64,000 nt of DNA from Niabella sp. (GCA_027493055.1 JAPUDO010000075.1:1-64000); one strand, 5' to 3'; positions 45,434 to 55,340 are shown, counted from the stretch's first letter. The notes: a model not told the origin generated them from the sequence alone. Program-made: numbers and translations.

Positions 45434-47278
45434 CTACCTGTCCCAACCAGGGTTTTGCACCAACATGCCTTTGGTACGCTGCATTTCTGTCAGTGGTATA
45501 GGGTACAGATAATTTTTACGGCCGAAATAACGGGTCTGGAACCTCCTGCGAGTGTGGAATGCGGCTTTATTCCCATCGGGGTTCATGCCGGTAAATTCGC
45601 CGCCCTGGCCACCCTGGCCCACGGGGTTTTCGGCTATCATCCACCTGCGCACATCAAAGTAGCGCTGTCCTTCGGTGGCCAGCTCAATGCGGCTTTCGCG
45701 GCGTATGGCTTCGCGCTGAAGGCTCTGACTGCCTGCTATGGCTGGGTTCAGGTCTTCCAGCTTGGGCAACCCGGCGCGCTCACGCACCATGTTGGTATAG
45801 CGTAGCACATCGGGGTTGCCGGGTTCTACTTCATTCAGCATTTCGGCATATAGCAGGTAAAACTCTGCCAGCCTGAAAATAATAGACGGCCGGTACCTCC
45901 TGGTTACAGCTCCTGTAGCGGAACGCCCATACACAGTGCGGTTCATCCTTTTGTATAAAAGATAGCCGGTAATAGGCGCGCCATCCGGTACGGTTTTATC
46001 GGCATTGCCACCGAGATAAAACTGCGTTTCCGCATTGCTGATATGCCATTTTTTACCGGAGAAAGTGATAGTGTTATAAAAACGTGGTTCGCGCCCGATA
46101 TACATCCTGGATACTTCTATCCCGTCATACGTGCCAAAGCCTGTTTCACTGTATGAAGGTGAGGCGGAAAGAAAAGTCGTATTCTTTATCGGAAATCCAT
46201 CCGCCATATAAAAGTCATCTACCAGTTCCTGCACTACGTGTATGCCGCCCAGGCCCGATGGCTCGTTCCTGGGAGTTACAAACTGGTCAAAAGCACCGTT
46301 GGTGGCAGTACCCCAGGCATCTTTTGAAGTGGCCCAAATGATCTCTTTATTGTAATCCTGAAACACTCCGTACACAGACAACGCAGGGTTGAAAGTGCCT
46401 GTATTCTTAAAAAGCTCGTAACGGCCCTGCTCTGCGTAATCTAAAAACTCTCTTAACGCTGTTACGGCTTTTTGCACTTTGCTGTTGTCTCGGTCGGGGA
46501 ACAGACGCTTGCCATCGCTGTTCGCAAGCAACAAAGCTTCTGTAAACCCGCCGTTAAAGAGCGGGCTGGCCGCATATACCCACAGCTTCGCGCGCAATGC
46601 CATGGCCGCGCCTTTGGTAGGCACTGCTGCATAGTCCAACTGGGTGTGGTAAGGCTCCTGCTCCATGCCCATCATGGCTCCCCGCAGTTCCGAATCAATA
46701 AAGTTAATCACTTCATCCAGGGAATTACGAGGCACATCGAGTTCGTCCTGCAGGGTTTTGGATTGGGTTATGATGGGTACGGGGCCGTACTGTTCCATCA
46801 GGTAGTAATAATACGCCGCCCTCATGAAGCGAATATTGGCTTTGTAGCGTTCTACTTCAGCCTCAGTAAGCACGGCCGCACTTACACCCGTAGCAACGAT
46901 GGGTTTCACTTTTTCCAGGAAGATATTGGCCTGCCTTATGCTTTCGTACAGCGTGCCCCACCGGTGGTTGTTGGAGTTGGAAGAGTTCCAGTTACCATAT
47001 TTACCTGTATTATTTGCCAACCTGTGGTATAGCTCATCGGTATAGCCTGCCCAGGCATTAGCCATGGAAGAGCCGGCTACCCATATTGCAGAATAATCGG
47101 GCACATTGTTATATACCTGCCCGTACCATTTTCTTGTGCGGTCTACGTTATCAAACACCTGTTCAACATCGGTGATACCGCCAGCCAGCTCATCGGACAC
47201 ATCCAGAAACTTACTGCAGGATGTAAACCAACCGAGCGAAAGGCTTATTAACCCTATTTTTATAATATTAGTTTTCAT
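45434..47278 (-). CDS. SusD/RagB-family glycan-binding lipoprotein
   Basis: The 614-residue protein has a lipoprotein signal ending near Cys21 (GWFTSC), then the SusD N-terminal TPR-like part (FDNVDRTRKWYGQVYNN, RQANIFLEKVKP, RFMRAAYYYYLMEQYGPVPI) and the C-terminal RagB part with RPSIIFRLAEFYLLYAEMLNEV and RRESRIELATEGQRYFDVRRW. It captures glycan at the surface and forms a lid on SusC. The gene is 121 bp downstream of the interrupted susC and starts with the same TATACGA-ATG context. Confidence 0.95.
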   Translation of the reverse strand: MKTNIIKIGLISLSLGWFTSCSKFLDVSDELAGGITDVEQVFDNVDRTRKWYGQVYNNVPDYSAIWVAGSSMANAWAGYTDELYHRLANNTGKYGNWNSSNSNNHRWGTLYESIRQANIFLEKVKPIVATGVSAAVLTEAEVERYKANIRFMRAAYYYYLMEQYGPVPIITQSKTLQDELDVPRNSLDEVINFIDSELRGAMMGMEQEPYHTQLDYAAVPTKGAAMALRAKLWVYAASPLFNGGFTEALLLANSDGKRLFPDRDNSKVQKAVTALREFLDYAEQGRYELFKNTGTFNPALSVYGVFQDYNKEIIWATSKDAWGTATNGAFDQFVTPRNEPSGLGGIHVVQELVDDFYMADGFPIKNTTFLSASPSYSETGFGTYDGIEVSRMYIGREPRFYNTITFSGKKWHISNAETQFYLGGNADKTVPDGAPITGYLLYKRMNRTVYGRSATGAVTRRYRPSIIFRLAEFYLLYAEMLNEVEPGNPDVLRYTNMVRERAGLPKLEDLNPAIAGSQSLQREAIRRESRIELATEGQRYFDVRRWMIAENPVGQGGQGGEFTGMNPDGNKAAFHTRRRFQTRYFGRKNYLYPIPLTEMQRTKGMLVQNPGWDR

Positions 47279-47399
47279 TCGTATATTTTTTATGTTTTCA
47301 ATTGTCGAATGGAACTTATCAGGTATAAAATTTTCATTTCCTGTGTGATAAAAACGAAAATTTTATAATGAACGTTTCATGTGTATTCTTCTTTAAATT

Positions 47400-49454
47400 T
47401 TATAAGTTCACTTCAAGGCCTAATGTAAATGTGCGCGACATAGGGTAGCTTACGCCCTTGTTACGATCACCCATTTCAGGGTCCCATATTTTTATTTTGT
47501 CCCATACATAAAGGTTGTACCCCATAATGTAGGCTCTTGCACCACTGATACCCAATCTTTGAATAGTGTTTTTGGGAATCGTATATCCAAATTCCAGGTT
47601 TTTGAAACGCAGGAAGCTGGCATCGCGCATCCACCAGGTACTGGCTTCTTTGCTTATATTGTTGCCGTATCCCTCATGTAGTCTGGTCATCATCACATTC
47701 TGGCTGGGGTTGTCTGCCGTCCAGCGGTTTAAAAACTCCTTGCGATAGTTCCCTTTTTCTATACCCCATGTAAAAGGCCATACGGTATAAGCTTCTGTGC
47801 CTGAGCCCTCTGTGCCTATTACAAAAGAGGTGTTGGCTGCACCCTGGAAGAACACGCTTATATAAAATCCTTTATAATCCACGTTCAGGCCAAAGCCGTA
47901 GTTGATTTCAGGGTTTTCAGGGTGGCCTACGCCTCTTTTACGGTCGTTATTATCTATAATACCATCATTGTTCAGGTCGGCAGAGTTAAAATCGCCGGGA
48001 CCCAAGGGAGCGTTACCGGGCCTGGTAGGCACGGGCAGCCCGGGTTTTAACTGGTAGCGGTAAGTGCCGTTGGGGTTTTGCGTTCTTATAAAATCATCTT
48101 CGGTATAAAGCCTTTCGGCGATGTACACGGTTTGCTCCCCTACCCTTGTGCCGGTAACCTGCATCCAGGGATAATTTTGAGGCAGCTCATCATACTCAAG
48201 CACTTTGTTACGGGCAAAGGTGAACGTACCCCTGGTTCCTATTGTGAACTCGCCTATTTTATGATTGCTTTTCAGACTGGCATCCACACCGTGGTTATGC
48301 ACAATGCCATAGTTTTGCCAGGGATTTGCATGGAAACCTGCCGAACCAGGAATGGTACGGCGCTGAATAAGGATACCTGTACGCTCGTTATTAAAATAAT
48401 CCACCGTTAACTCAATCCTGTTCCTGAAAAAACCTAAGTCAAGCCCTACGTTGCGTTTCTGCTCTATTTCCCAACCAATATAGTTGTTGAGAAAACGCTG
48501 GTCGAATATGCCGGCACCCAGGCCATTGGTACCGCCATTGGTGCTGATACCCTGATTGAAGTTATAGGCATTGTCACCACTTGTAACAAAGGTGGGGCGG
48601 TAAAGAAAACGGGAGCCGCCTGTATTATCGTTACCGGTACGGCCCATAGACAACCTGATTTTAGCGCTATACAGCACATCTTTCAATGCATCGGGATAGA
48701 AAGGCTCATTGGATACAAAATAGCTGATCCCCACGGCAGGGAAAAAACCAAAGCGGTTGCCTTTGGCAAAGGTTTCGCTACCGGTATAACCAAAGTTACC
48801 TTCTATAAAATACCGGTTAGCAAACGAGTAAGTAGCACGGCCTACCAGGCCCTGTTTGCGGTAAGGCAGCACATCGTTCCCGCGCTGGTTTTCCTTCTGC
48901 ATATAAAGCAGCATACCTCCCACATTGTGCTGCTCAAAAGTACGTGCGTAATTGATAGCGCCCTCCATGTATATATTGCGGTAGTTGTCCCTCCCATCAT
49001 CGTCATATACAGGATCTACCAACTGGGGATTGCCTGATACTGATTGACTGAACTGAAGGTTGCCCTCTGCATCGCGGCCGGTAGCATAGTATAAGCTTGG
49101 TCCGTAATTGCGCAGGGTTCTATTATTACCTTCATAGTCAAGGCTTAGGTTGGCCCTGGCGGTCAGCCCCTTGGTAACTATTTTCAGATCCTGGTTAATG
49201 CCTACGTTGGATTGTATGCGTGTGCTAAACTCCTTGCGGTAGCCCTGGTTGTAGAGCATATTGAAAGGATTGCGGTTGTTGCCATCGCCCACTATCCTAT
49301 AAGTAGCTAAAGTGCCATCGCTGTATATAGCAGGGAACAGGTGTGGTGGCGTAAAGAGCATGAACTTGAAAATATCATCGGGCGATCGGTTGGCTGTAAG
49401 CCGGTTAACATACTGCCCGGCGAGGTCTATGTTTAACTGGGTGGTATTGCTCAC
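47400..49454 (-). CDS. SusC/RagA TonB-dependent transporter, C-terminal barrel part after an in-frame stop
   Basis: This open frame of 684 residues holds most of the beta-barrel of a SusC-type transporter and ends with the typical aromatic-ending strand (MSRTFTLGLEVNL). It continues the frame of the N-terminal part at 49482-50627: only nine codons and one TAA separate the GTG at 49454 from the end of that part. Independent initiation at GTG 49454 would make a barrel without a signal peptide or plug and is unlikely to work alone. No other stop or frame error is seen, so this is a recent mutation, a sequence error or a readthrough case. Confidence 0.85.
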   Translation of the reverse strand: MSNTTQLNIDLAGQYVNRLTANRSPDDIFKFMLFTPPHLFPAIYSDGTLATYRIVGDGNNRNPFNMLYNQGYRKEFSTRIQSNVGINQDLKIVTKGLTARANLSLDYEGNNRTLRNYGPSLYYATGRDAEGNLQFSQSVSGNPQLVDPVYDDDGRDNYRNIYMEGAINYARTFEQHNVGGMLLYMQKENQRGNDVLPYRKQGLVGRATYSFANRYFIEGNFGYTGSETFAKGNRFGFFPAVGISYFVSNEPFYPDALKDVLYSAKIRLSMGRTGNDNTGGSRFLYRPTFVTSGDNAYNFNQGISTNGGTNGLGAGIFDQRFLNNYIGWEIEQKRNVGLDLGFFRNRIELTVDYFNNERTGILIQRRTIPGSAGFHANPWQNYGIVHNHGVDASLKSNHKIGEFTIGTRGTFTFARNKVLEYDELPQNYPWMQVTGTRVGEQTVYIAERLYTEDDFIRTQNPNGTYRYQLKPGLPVPTRPGNAPLGPGDFNSADLNNDGIIDNNDRKRGVGHPENPEINYGFGLNVDYKGFYISVFFQGAANTSFVIGTEGSGTEAYTVWPFTWGIEKGNYRKEFLNRWTADNPSQNVMMTRLHEGYGNNISKEASTWWMRDASFLRFKNLEFGYTIPKNTIQRLGISGARAYIMGYNLYVWDKIKIWDPEMGDRNKGVSYPMSRTFTLGLEVNL

Positions 49455-49481
49455 TTTCAGGTCTATATTGCTGCTCAGTTT

Positions 49482-50627
49482 TTAGCTCTGATAGTCAAAA
49501 TCGCTGTTATACTTACCCATCTCGTTCTTTTTAAAAACGCCGTCCTGATTAAAGTACGCCATGGACACAAAATATTTGGCGTTCTCCGCGCCACCCCTGA
49601 AGTTTACGGTGTAGCGCTGGTTTTTAACATTCTTTGCCAGCAACTCATTCATCCAGTTGGTGTTGGGGTACAGGTCATTATCTACTCTGTTGCGGTATTT
49701 TTCAATCTGCTCCTGGGTCATATATGGATCCAGGCCATCATTAAAGCGAGCTTCGTTTGCCAACTCTATGTAGTCCCAGGAGTCTACAAACTCAGGCAGC
49801 CGTTGCGGCTGTGCAGTAGAAAGCTCCGCACGGAAAGAGATGCGCGGCTTGGATATAGTACCACGCTTGGTGGTAACGAGTATAACGCCATTAGCGCCTT
49901 CTGCACCGTACACCGCTGTGGCTGCCGCATCTTTCAGCAATGAAAAAGTTTCAATTTCATCGGCTTCTATCTCACCTATCTTACGCGGAATACCATCTAC
50001 CAGTACGAGCGGCTGAGAGCCTCCGGCGAAAGTGCTGATACCCCGTATCCAGAACTCGGCAGCGTCCCTGCCCGGCTCAGCGTTTCGCTGGATGGCTATA
50101 AGCCCCGAAAGCTGCCCGGCCAGGTTGCCGGTAATGTTGCCGGTGGGAGCCATCAGCTCTTTTGCCGTAATACTACTTACGGAGCTAACCATGGCGGCTT
50201 TCTTCTGCTTACCATAGCCTACTACTACTATCTGGTCGGACATCTGGATATCGCGGTCCAGCACCATATTCAGTACTTCGCTACCGTTTACTACCGTATC
50301 GCGCGACACATATCCTGTGTAACTGAACGTAAGCACATCTGTGGGAAGCGCATCAATGACATAAAGCCCGTCATTGTTGGCAGTGGTACCCATAGTGGTG
50401 TTTTGAATACCTATGGAAGCACCCACCAAAGGCTCACCGGCAGTGTTGGTTACCTTCCCTGTAATCCGTTTTTTGCTTTGTGAAGCTGACCGCTGTACCA
50501 CAATGGTATCATTTTGCGCATAAGCCATTCCCACACCTAATCCCTGGAACAGCATTGTAAGCATTACAACATACAATACCCGGGCATCTTTAAAGAGCCT
50601 TCTGCCTTGCTTAGATTTTCTTTTCAT
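49482..50627 (-). CDS. SusC/RagA TonB-dependent transporter, N-terminal plug part
   Basis: The 381-residue part has an atypically long N-terminus, signal peptide (about 15-38), the carboxypeptidase-like regulatory domain (ITGKVTNTAGEPLVGASIGIQ, about 54-74 onwards) and the TonB plug: VVVGYGKQKKAAMVSSVSSI near 143-162, LVLVDGIPRKIGEIEADEIE and YGAEGANGVILVTTKRG. SusC imports oligosaccharides with TonB energy together with SusD. The part stops at TAA (49482-49484) inside the first barrel strands. It follows GH105 (50713) by 85 bp, so it probably shares promoter B. Confidence 0.85.
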   Translation of the reverse strand: MKRKSKQGRRLFKDARVLYVVMLTMLFQGLGVGMAYAQNDTIVVQRSASQSKKRITGKVTNTAGEPLVGASIGIQNTTMGTTANNDGLYVIDALPTDVLTFSYTGYVSRDTVVNGSEVLNMVLDRDIQMSDQIVVVGYGKQKKAAMVSSVSSITAKELMAPTGNITGNLAGQLSGLIAIQRNAEPGRDAAEFWIRGISTFAGGSQPLVLVDGIPRKIGEIEADEIETFSLLKDAAATAVYGAEGANGVILVTTKRGTISKPRISFRAELSTAQPQRLPEFVDSWDYIELANEARFNDGLDPYMTQEQIEKYRNRVDNDLYPNTNWMNELLAKNVKNQRYTVNFRGGAENAKYFVSMAYFNQDGVFKKNEMGKYNSDFDYQS

Positions 50628-50712
50628 TCGTATACATTTTATTTTTTAGTTTGGTTAAATGGAACTTCTTATATCATAAAATATGTTTCAAAAAATTATT
50701 TAACAACGTTGC

Positions 50713-51933
50713 TTAATTTGCCTGGGCAAAACCAGATAAAGCATAAGCGCACCACATAAGCGCAGCCTGGCCATGATAATCCCCGGTCCATTTCCTGCGG
50801 TTCAAATAGTATTGGGTACTGTTTCCTGCGCCGGTACCCTCGCACACGTTACGGATATCGTAGTTAGTCTCCAGGAACGTCTGAAGCGCAAGCCATGCTT
50901 TACGCGCTACAGCGCCATATTTTTCTTTATTGAGCCAGCCGTTCTTTACACCCGTGATCATAGCATAGGTGAACATGGCAGAACCTGATGTTTCTCTCCA
51001 TGACGACATATTATCAATAAGCTGCCCCCACATACCATCGGAAGCCTGGTACATTGTCAAAGTGGACATCATATCCTGGTACCCTTTCATTATCCGCTCC
51101 CGGTAGGCATCGTATTGCGGCTTTTTAGGTAATATACGCAGCACTTCTGTCATTCCTACTGCCATCCAGCCATCGCCCCGCGCCCAAAAAAACGGTGCCT
51201 CAGGAGCATGGTAAAACAAACCGTTGACGCGTTGCAACCGGTTAAGATAAAGCACCATTTCCCGTGCTGTACGCTCGATGTACTTTTCATCTCCGGTGGC
51301 CAGATATGCCTGGGCCTGGAGTGCGGTTATCATAAACATATCGTCTATCCACAGGCGGGTTTGCCAGGAATAGCCATCATTGTGCCAGTCTTTTTGCGAC
51401 TGCGTGGCTTTGGAAGGAAGCGTCCATTGCCCATCGGCATATTTCATACCCAGATCTTTGTACCTGCTTTCTTTTTTCCTGCTGTATATTTCAAGCGGAA
51501 CGGCACCAAAAACATAATAATCCACTTTGTTATCCGCCGTTGTGTTCAGGTTGGGCTGCAAATGCTTTTCTGTTGTGAACAATGGTTCAAACCTGTTAAC
51601 CAGCTGATTATATAACTCATCATTTTTGATACTTTTGGCAAACCAAAATGCTCCCAGCCAGGCACATACATCGGGATAAGTAATATGATCCGCTGTATAC
51701 TGGGAATAAATATTGCCCCAATAGGAATGCTTTGTCTGCAAAAAACGTTCGGTTAATTTTATACCAACTTCTTCAGGCCGGGAACCTGCCGGAAAATTTT
51801 CCAGATCATACGCAGGGATGTCCGGTTTCGGATCCGGCTTTGGTTCTGTTTTAGAATCAACATTCCCCTTGCTACAGCTTATTAATAAAACCCCAGCTAG
51901 AAAAAATCCAGTAATCAAAACTGACACTTTCAT
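50713..51933 (-). CDS. GH88/GH105 unsaturated uronyl hydrolase, lipoprotein
   Basis: The 406-residue protein has a lipoprotein signal ending at Cys20 (VLLISC), then the same family motifs as its paralogue at 40974: WIDDMFM, FFWARGDGWMAVG and WRETSGSAMFTYAM. The lipid anchor suggests action at the outer membrane, while the paralogue looks soluble. It removes unsaturated uronic acid ends. It is the first gene behind promoter B, with a long leader, and probably heads the susCD transcript. Confidence 0.88.
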   Translation of the reverse strand: MKVSVLITGFFLAGVLLISCSKGNVDSKTEPKPDPKPDIPAYDLENFPAGSRPEEVGIKLTERFLQTKHSYWGNIYSQYTADHITYPDVCAWLGAFWFAKSIKNDELYNQLVNRFEPLFTTEKHLQPNLNTTADNKVDYYVFGAVPLEIYSRKKESRYKDLGMKYADGQWTLPSKATQSQKDWHNDGYSWQTRLWIDDMFMITALQAQAYLATGDEKYIERTAREMVLYLNRLQRVNGLFYHAPEAPFFWARGDGWMAVGMTEVLRILPKKPQYDAYRERIMKGYQDMMSTLTMYQASDGMWGQLIDNMSSWRETSGSAMFTYAMITGVKNGWLNKEKYGAVARKAWLALQTFLETNYDIRNVCEGTGAGNSTQYYLNRRKWTGDYHGQAALMWCAYALSGFAQAN

Positions 51934-52325
51934 CGCTATCTATTTTTGTTTTTTATGACCAGATGGCATATCCACTGCTTTACTGATGTTTTTCATTTCG
52001 CAGCACAGGCTAAAAGTTTTTACTACCTAATTGAACCAAACCGGTAAATACCTTGATAAGCATGACACAGCCAATATGTTGTTGGCCAGTTTATGAACTG
52101 TTACAGTATGGGTAGCAGAAAATTTACTATTGCTTCCAGGGTGTGCTAACCTTATTGTATAACCATCGGATTATAGTTTTCTAATCTTTGACTTTGCTTA
52201 ATAATGGCAGTTTTTGAAACGCAAACAATCAAATACATCCTTATAAACTCATTATAAAATTTCACAGACAAACAAGTACACTACATTCAAAAACCAAAAT
52301 CGTTTTAGTCAGATTTACTGCAACA

Positions 52326-52382
52326 CAAAGTAAACAAATAGGGCTAAGAAGTTTTGTTCAACGTTTTGTCGAATCGTTCCAA
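52326..52382 (-). promoter_or_regulatory. PUL promoter B with operator-like direct repeat
   Basis: TTGTTCAA (52354-52361) and TCGTTCCAA (52374-52382) start 20 bp apart, and a -7-like TACTTTG (52326-52332, minus strand) lies exactly 21 bp from the first. The ATG at 51933 is 393 bp downstream of the -7 box, an unusually long leader in which I see no gene. The element lies close to the GH115 stop at 52419. The 485-bp gap otherwise holds only AT-rich sequence. Confidence 0.7.
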
Positions 52383-52418
52383 GTTGTGCATTTTTCAGTA
52401 ATACATATTTCCTGCACA

Positions 52419-55340
52419 CTATCTGATTATGCTTGAAGGAGGCCCGTTGTAGGATTTCTTCATCCCTCCCATATCTATAACTATTTTCTGAATGACCATA
52501 CCAGGATCTCCGGCAATTACTTTCAGCCTGTGAAACCCAGGCTTATCAATATACAAAACCGATTTATTGATTGCTGCGTTCCGTATTACGTTATCAGCCC
52601 ACGCCTGAGTATACTCGGGATGAGAGGAGGAAGGATAGCTAACTGCACCATCATCTATACAAACGCCATACCTTGTTTGCGAAGTGGAAAACTCATGAAA
52701 AGCCAGATTACGATCTGTTGACAAAGGAAAGACGGGCAATACATAAGTATATACGTTTACCATACCCCGGCCAACCGTATAGAAGTCATATTCAACATAC
52801 GAGGCATCGCTGCGCCGCGGATCGTGCACAGGGCCGGTGGGATCGCCCATCAGCACAGAGCGTCCTTCAATACCCAGTTCATCAATCACAGCTATTTTAA
52901 CTTCATTACTTTCTTTTTTCCTGCTGAAGGCCGCTCCCGGTATGGAAACATATCCATTCATTTCTATAGCAATATTTTTTAAAGAATCAGCATGAGGCAA
53001 CGAGGAGTTGAATACGGGAACGTAAACCAGTTGTTCATAATCTTTCCATTTGACTTTTATAATTCCCTGGCAATCTATCCCAGGACTTAATTTACTCCAA
53101 TCAACATCAACAGTAATACGCTCCTGTTTTTCCAATAAGCCCCCTGCTTTACTAAGGCTAAGCCATTCCTTATCATAAGAGATAGTGAAAGGTATAGCCT
53201 CCTGTCCTGTATTATACAGCTCAAAATAAACTGGCTGTTTACTACCCTTACTAACAGCAGGCAGTACATACTGCAACCCGGTTGTAAGGCCGTTTGAGCC
53301 AGACGCTTTAATTTTAATTGATCCCTGTTGCGGAACAGTGAGGGAATCCAAAACCGGCTTTTCAAAATAAGATGCTGTTACGCCCTGGCGCAATGACATC
53401 ACCCGGTTCCATTTTCCGTTTAGAAGCGTGTTATATTGCTGTGTAATATAAACAAGGCTGTCCTGATACAACAGCGATTTTTGCCGGATATCATTGGTGG
53501 CGGCACGCTTTTGGTGAAAGTATTCCCGGCTAAGCTGCGCATATAACCATTTTTTGTTCATGTATTCTGCGCCTTTTGAAGGGTAATACACCAATTGACA
53601 GAAAGCTGGTTTCAATTCCTCCGGCAGTTGCATATAGAGCCTTTCTGCCATCTGCCCCAGATCACCGTACTGGTTCAGCCTGCGTTGTGCTTCCTCATAA
53701 TTATCAAAAGAAAACTCTGTATCCGTAGGCCGTTCGCGCGGGTATTTATTGGCATTCCATTCAAATCCCCAGCCCATATGTTCGGGCTTGCGTATAAAGG
53801 CCAGCCGGGTATAAAGCTGTGTAATTTTCACCAGCTGGTCATAATACCGGGCACCAAATTGTTCCGACAACCACTTCGCAGGAAAAAGTGGTGTGTTATC
53901 AAAATTAAATGAGTCAAGCGAATAGGCCATCTGTAAGAACAGGCTTACCGGCTGCTCACATGATTTTATATCTCCGGCATTCAGTAACCATAGCCTGTTT
54001 GCACCGGTTTTATAAGCTTTGCTCAATTCTTCAAACATAAGATTGGGCGTAGAAGAGCTTAGCCACAAATAGTCGTGCGGAATACCCAGGTAAGAGGCAT
54101 GATAATAAACGCCTGAGCCGCCAGACCTTTTTTGCTCGATCTCATTACTTAGCCGCTTCATATAGCCGTAATTATCATCGGGCCAAACGATCGTTACATC
54201 TTCGGGTATTTTAAGTCCTGCATTATACAGCTCCAGCACCTCCTTATATGGTATAAATATCTGTGGGATTTCATCTAATGGTTTGCTGATATATTTCTTT
54301 AAGATCTCTCTCTGATCTTTTATTGCCTGATCTACCAGGTTTAACCGGTCGGCCAGGCTGTAATCACCCGACATTTGTTTATCATGCAATCCCCGCAGTG
54401 CAAGCGTATACACATTTTCATATTCCGAGTTTTCACGGACCCTTTTATCAAGCGCTGCCACAATGTTTTGCCTGTTGGTCATATAATTCCAGTCGCCCAT
54501 CTTTTTTTTATCCCACTCGCTGGCATTATTGAATAATAAAGGTTCGGGATGTGTTGACCCCATTACAATGCCAAAGGAATCTGCCAGCATTTTATTTTCA
54601 GGATATTTATTAAAAGCGCCGGAAGCTTCGTGCATAGCCGGGCACAGGTAGTTGGCTTTTAACCTGAGTAGCAGCTCAAAAACCTTAGCATAGGTCTTAG
54701 GGCCAATATCTTTTAACTGCGGGTCAAAAGTATTTTTTGCCCAGGGCAGCAACCCCCAATCCTCATCATTGATAAAGATACCCCGGAACTTAACACTGGG
54801 TGAAGGTGAAATGAAATTTTGGACCCGAAGGCTGATCGTTTTATTTTTCTTTACCGGAACATCTGCCCACCAATACCAGGGAGAAACGCCCAGCGCTTCG
54901 GAAATAGAAAGCAGTCCAAAGGAAACCGCCCGCCGGTCGCTGCCTGCAACAACAAGCGCGCGCTTCACTTGAGGAAACGGGCGATCTATTATAAAAACAC
55001 CATAACGCTCCCACTGGCCGTGAAGCGAATCCACTTTAATCTTTCCGGCATTTACGAGTTCCCTGATCCATTTGCTGCCTAAGGTTCCGGCAATTACCAT
55101 CGTTTCCGCATTTACAGGACTGGTATAAATACCAGGTAGTGAGCCCGTTACCTGCTGTACATCTTTTGCCAGCAGCTGCACAGTAGTTTTTACAGATACA
55201 GCATCTGCTGCATCGTACAATATTTTTATGCCGGGAAAGTAAACGCCCGCTGCCGTTCTTTTATTTTCAACCGCGAACTGGGCTGACGCGTAAAGCCCGC
55301 ATACTAAAAACAAAGAAAGTACTATCGTTTTTGTCTTCAT
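52419..55340 (-). CDS. GH115 alpha-glucuronidase
   Basis: From the ATG at 55340 the protein has 973 residues with a signal peptide (TIVLSLFLVCGLYASAQ). The N-terminal part has YGVFIIDRPFP and AGSDRRAVSFGLLSISE, then the family-specific FRGIFINDEDWGLLPWAKNTF and ANYLCPAMHEASGAFN, then HPEPLL and WPDDNYGYM. A beta-rich C-terminal part (GH115_C-like) follows from about 780. GH115 removes glucuronic acid or 4-O-methyl-glucuronic acid from xylan, or from arabinogalactan in some relatives. It lies 69 bp behind the GH43 gene and shares promoter C with it. Confidence 0.9.
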   Translation of the reverse strand: MKTKTIVLSLFLVCGLYASAQFAVENKRTAAGVYFPGIKILYDAADAVSVKTTVQLLAKDVQQVTGSLPGIYTSPVNAETMVIAGTLGSKWIRELVNAGKIKVDSLHGQWERYGVFIIDRPFPQVKRALVVAGSDRRAVSFGLLSISEALGVSPWYWWADVPVKKNKTISLRVQNFISPSPSVKFRGIFINDEDWGLLPWAKNTFDPQLKDIGPKTYAKVFELLLRLKANYLCPAMHEASGAFNKYPENKMLADSFGIVMGSTHPEPLLFNNASEWDKKKMGDWNYMTNRQNIVAALDKRVRENSEYENVYTLALRGLHDKQMSGDYSLADRLNLVDQAIKDQREILKKYISKPLDEIPQIFIPYKEVLELYNAGLKIPEDVTIVWPDDNYGYMKRLSNEIEQKRSGGSGVYYHASYLGIPHDYLWLSSSTPNLMFEELSKAYKTGANRLWLLNAGDIKSCEQPVSLFLQMAYSLDSFNFDNTPLFPAKWLSEQFGARYYDQLVKITQLYTRLAFIRKPEHMGWGFEWNANKYPRERPTDTEFSFDNYEEAQRRLNQYGDLGQMAERLYMQLPEELKPAFCQLVYYPSKGAEYMNKKWLYAQLSREYFHQKRAATNDIRQKSLLYQDSLVYITQQYNTLLNGKWNRVMSLRQGVTASYFEKPVLDSLTVPQQGSIKIKASGSNGLTTGLQYVLPAVSKGSKQPVYFELYNTGQEAIPFTISYDKEWLSLSKAGGLLEKQERITVDVDWSKLSPGIDCQGIIKVKWKDYEQLVYVPVFNSSLPHADSLKNIAIEMNGYVSIPGAAFSRKKESNEVKIAVIDELGIEGRSVLMGDPTGPVHDPRRSDASYVEYDFYTVGRGMVNVYTYVLPVFPLSTDRNLAFHEFSTSQTRYGVCIDDGAVSYPSSSHPEYTQAWADNVIRNAAINKSVLYIDKPGFHRLKVIAGDPGMVIQKIVIDMGGMKKSYNGPPSSIIR

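Larger units (their letters stand above)
47400..50627 (-). pseudogene. Full-length susC interrupted by one in-frame TAA (49482-49484)
   Basis: Joining both parts through the stop gives 1075 residues, the usual SusC size. The two sides of the stop are in the same frame: ...NSDFDYQS, stop, KLSSNIDLKVSNTT. A tyrosine codon (TAT) changed to TAA would explain it. Whether it is truly inactive cannot be judged from sequence alone. Confidence 0.7.

Noticed and set aside
45374-45805. 143-codon plus-strand frame opposite susD
   Set aside because: It is the shadow of a strongly supported susD gene, and its composition follows the other strand.
49454-50627. Frameshift in susC
   Set aside because: Codon counting shows both parts are in the same frame; only a stop codon separates them.
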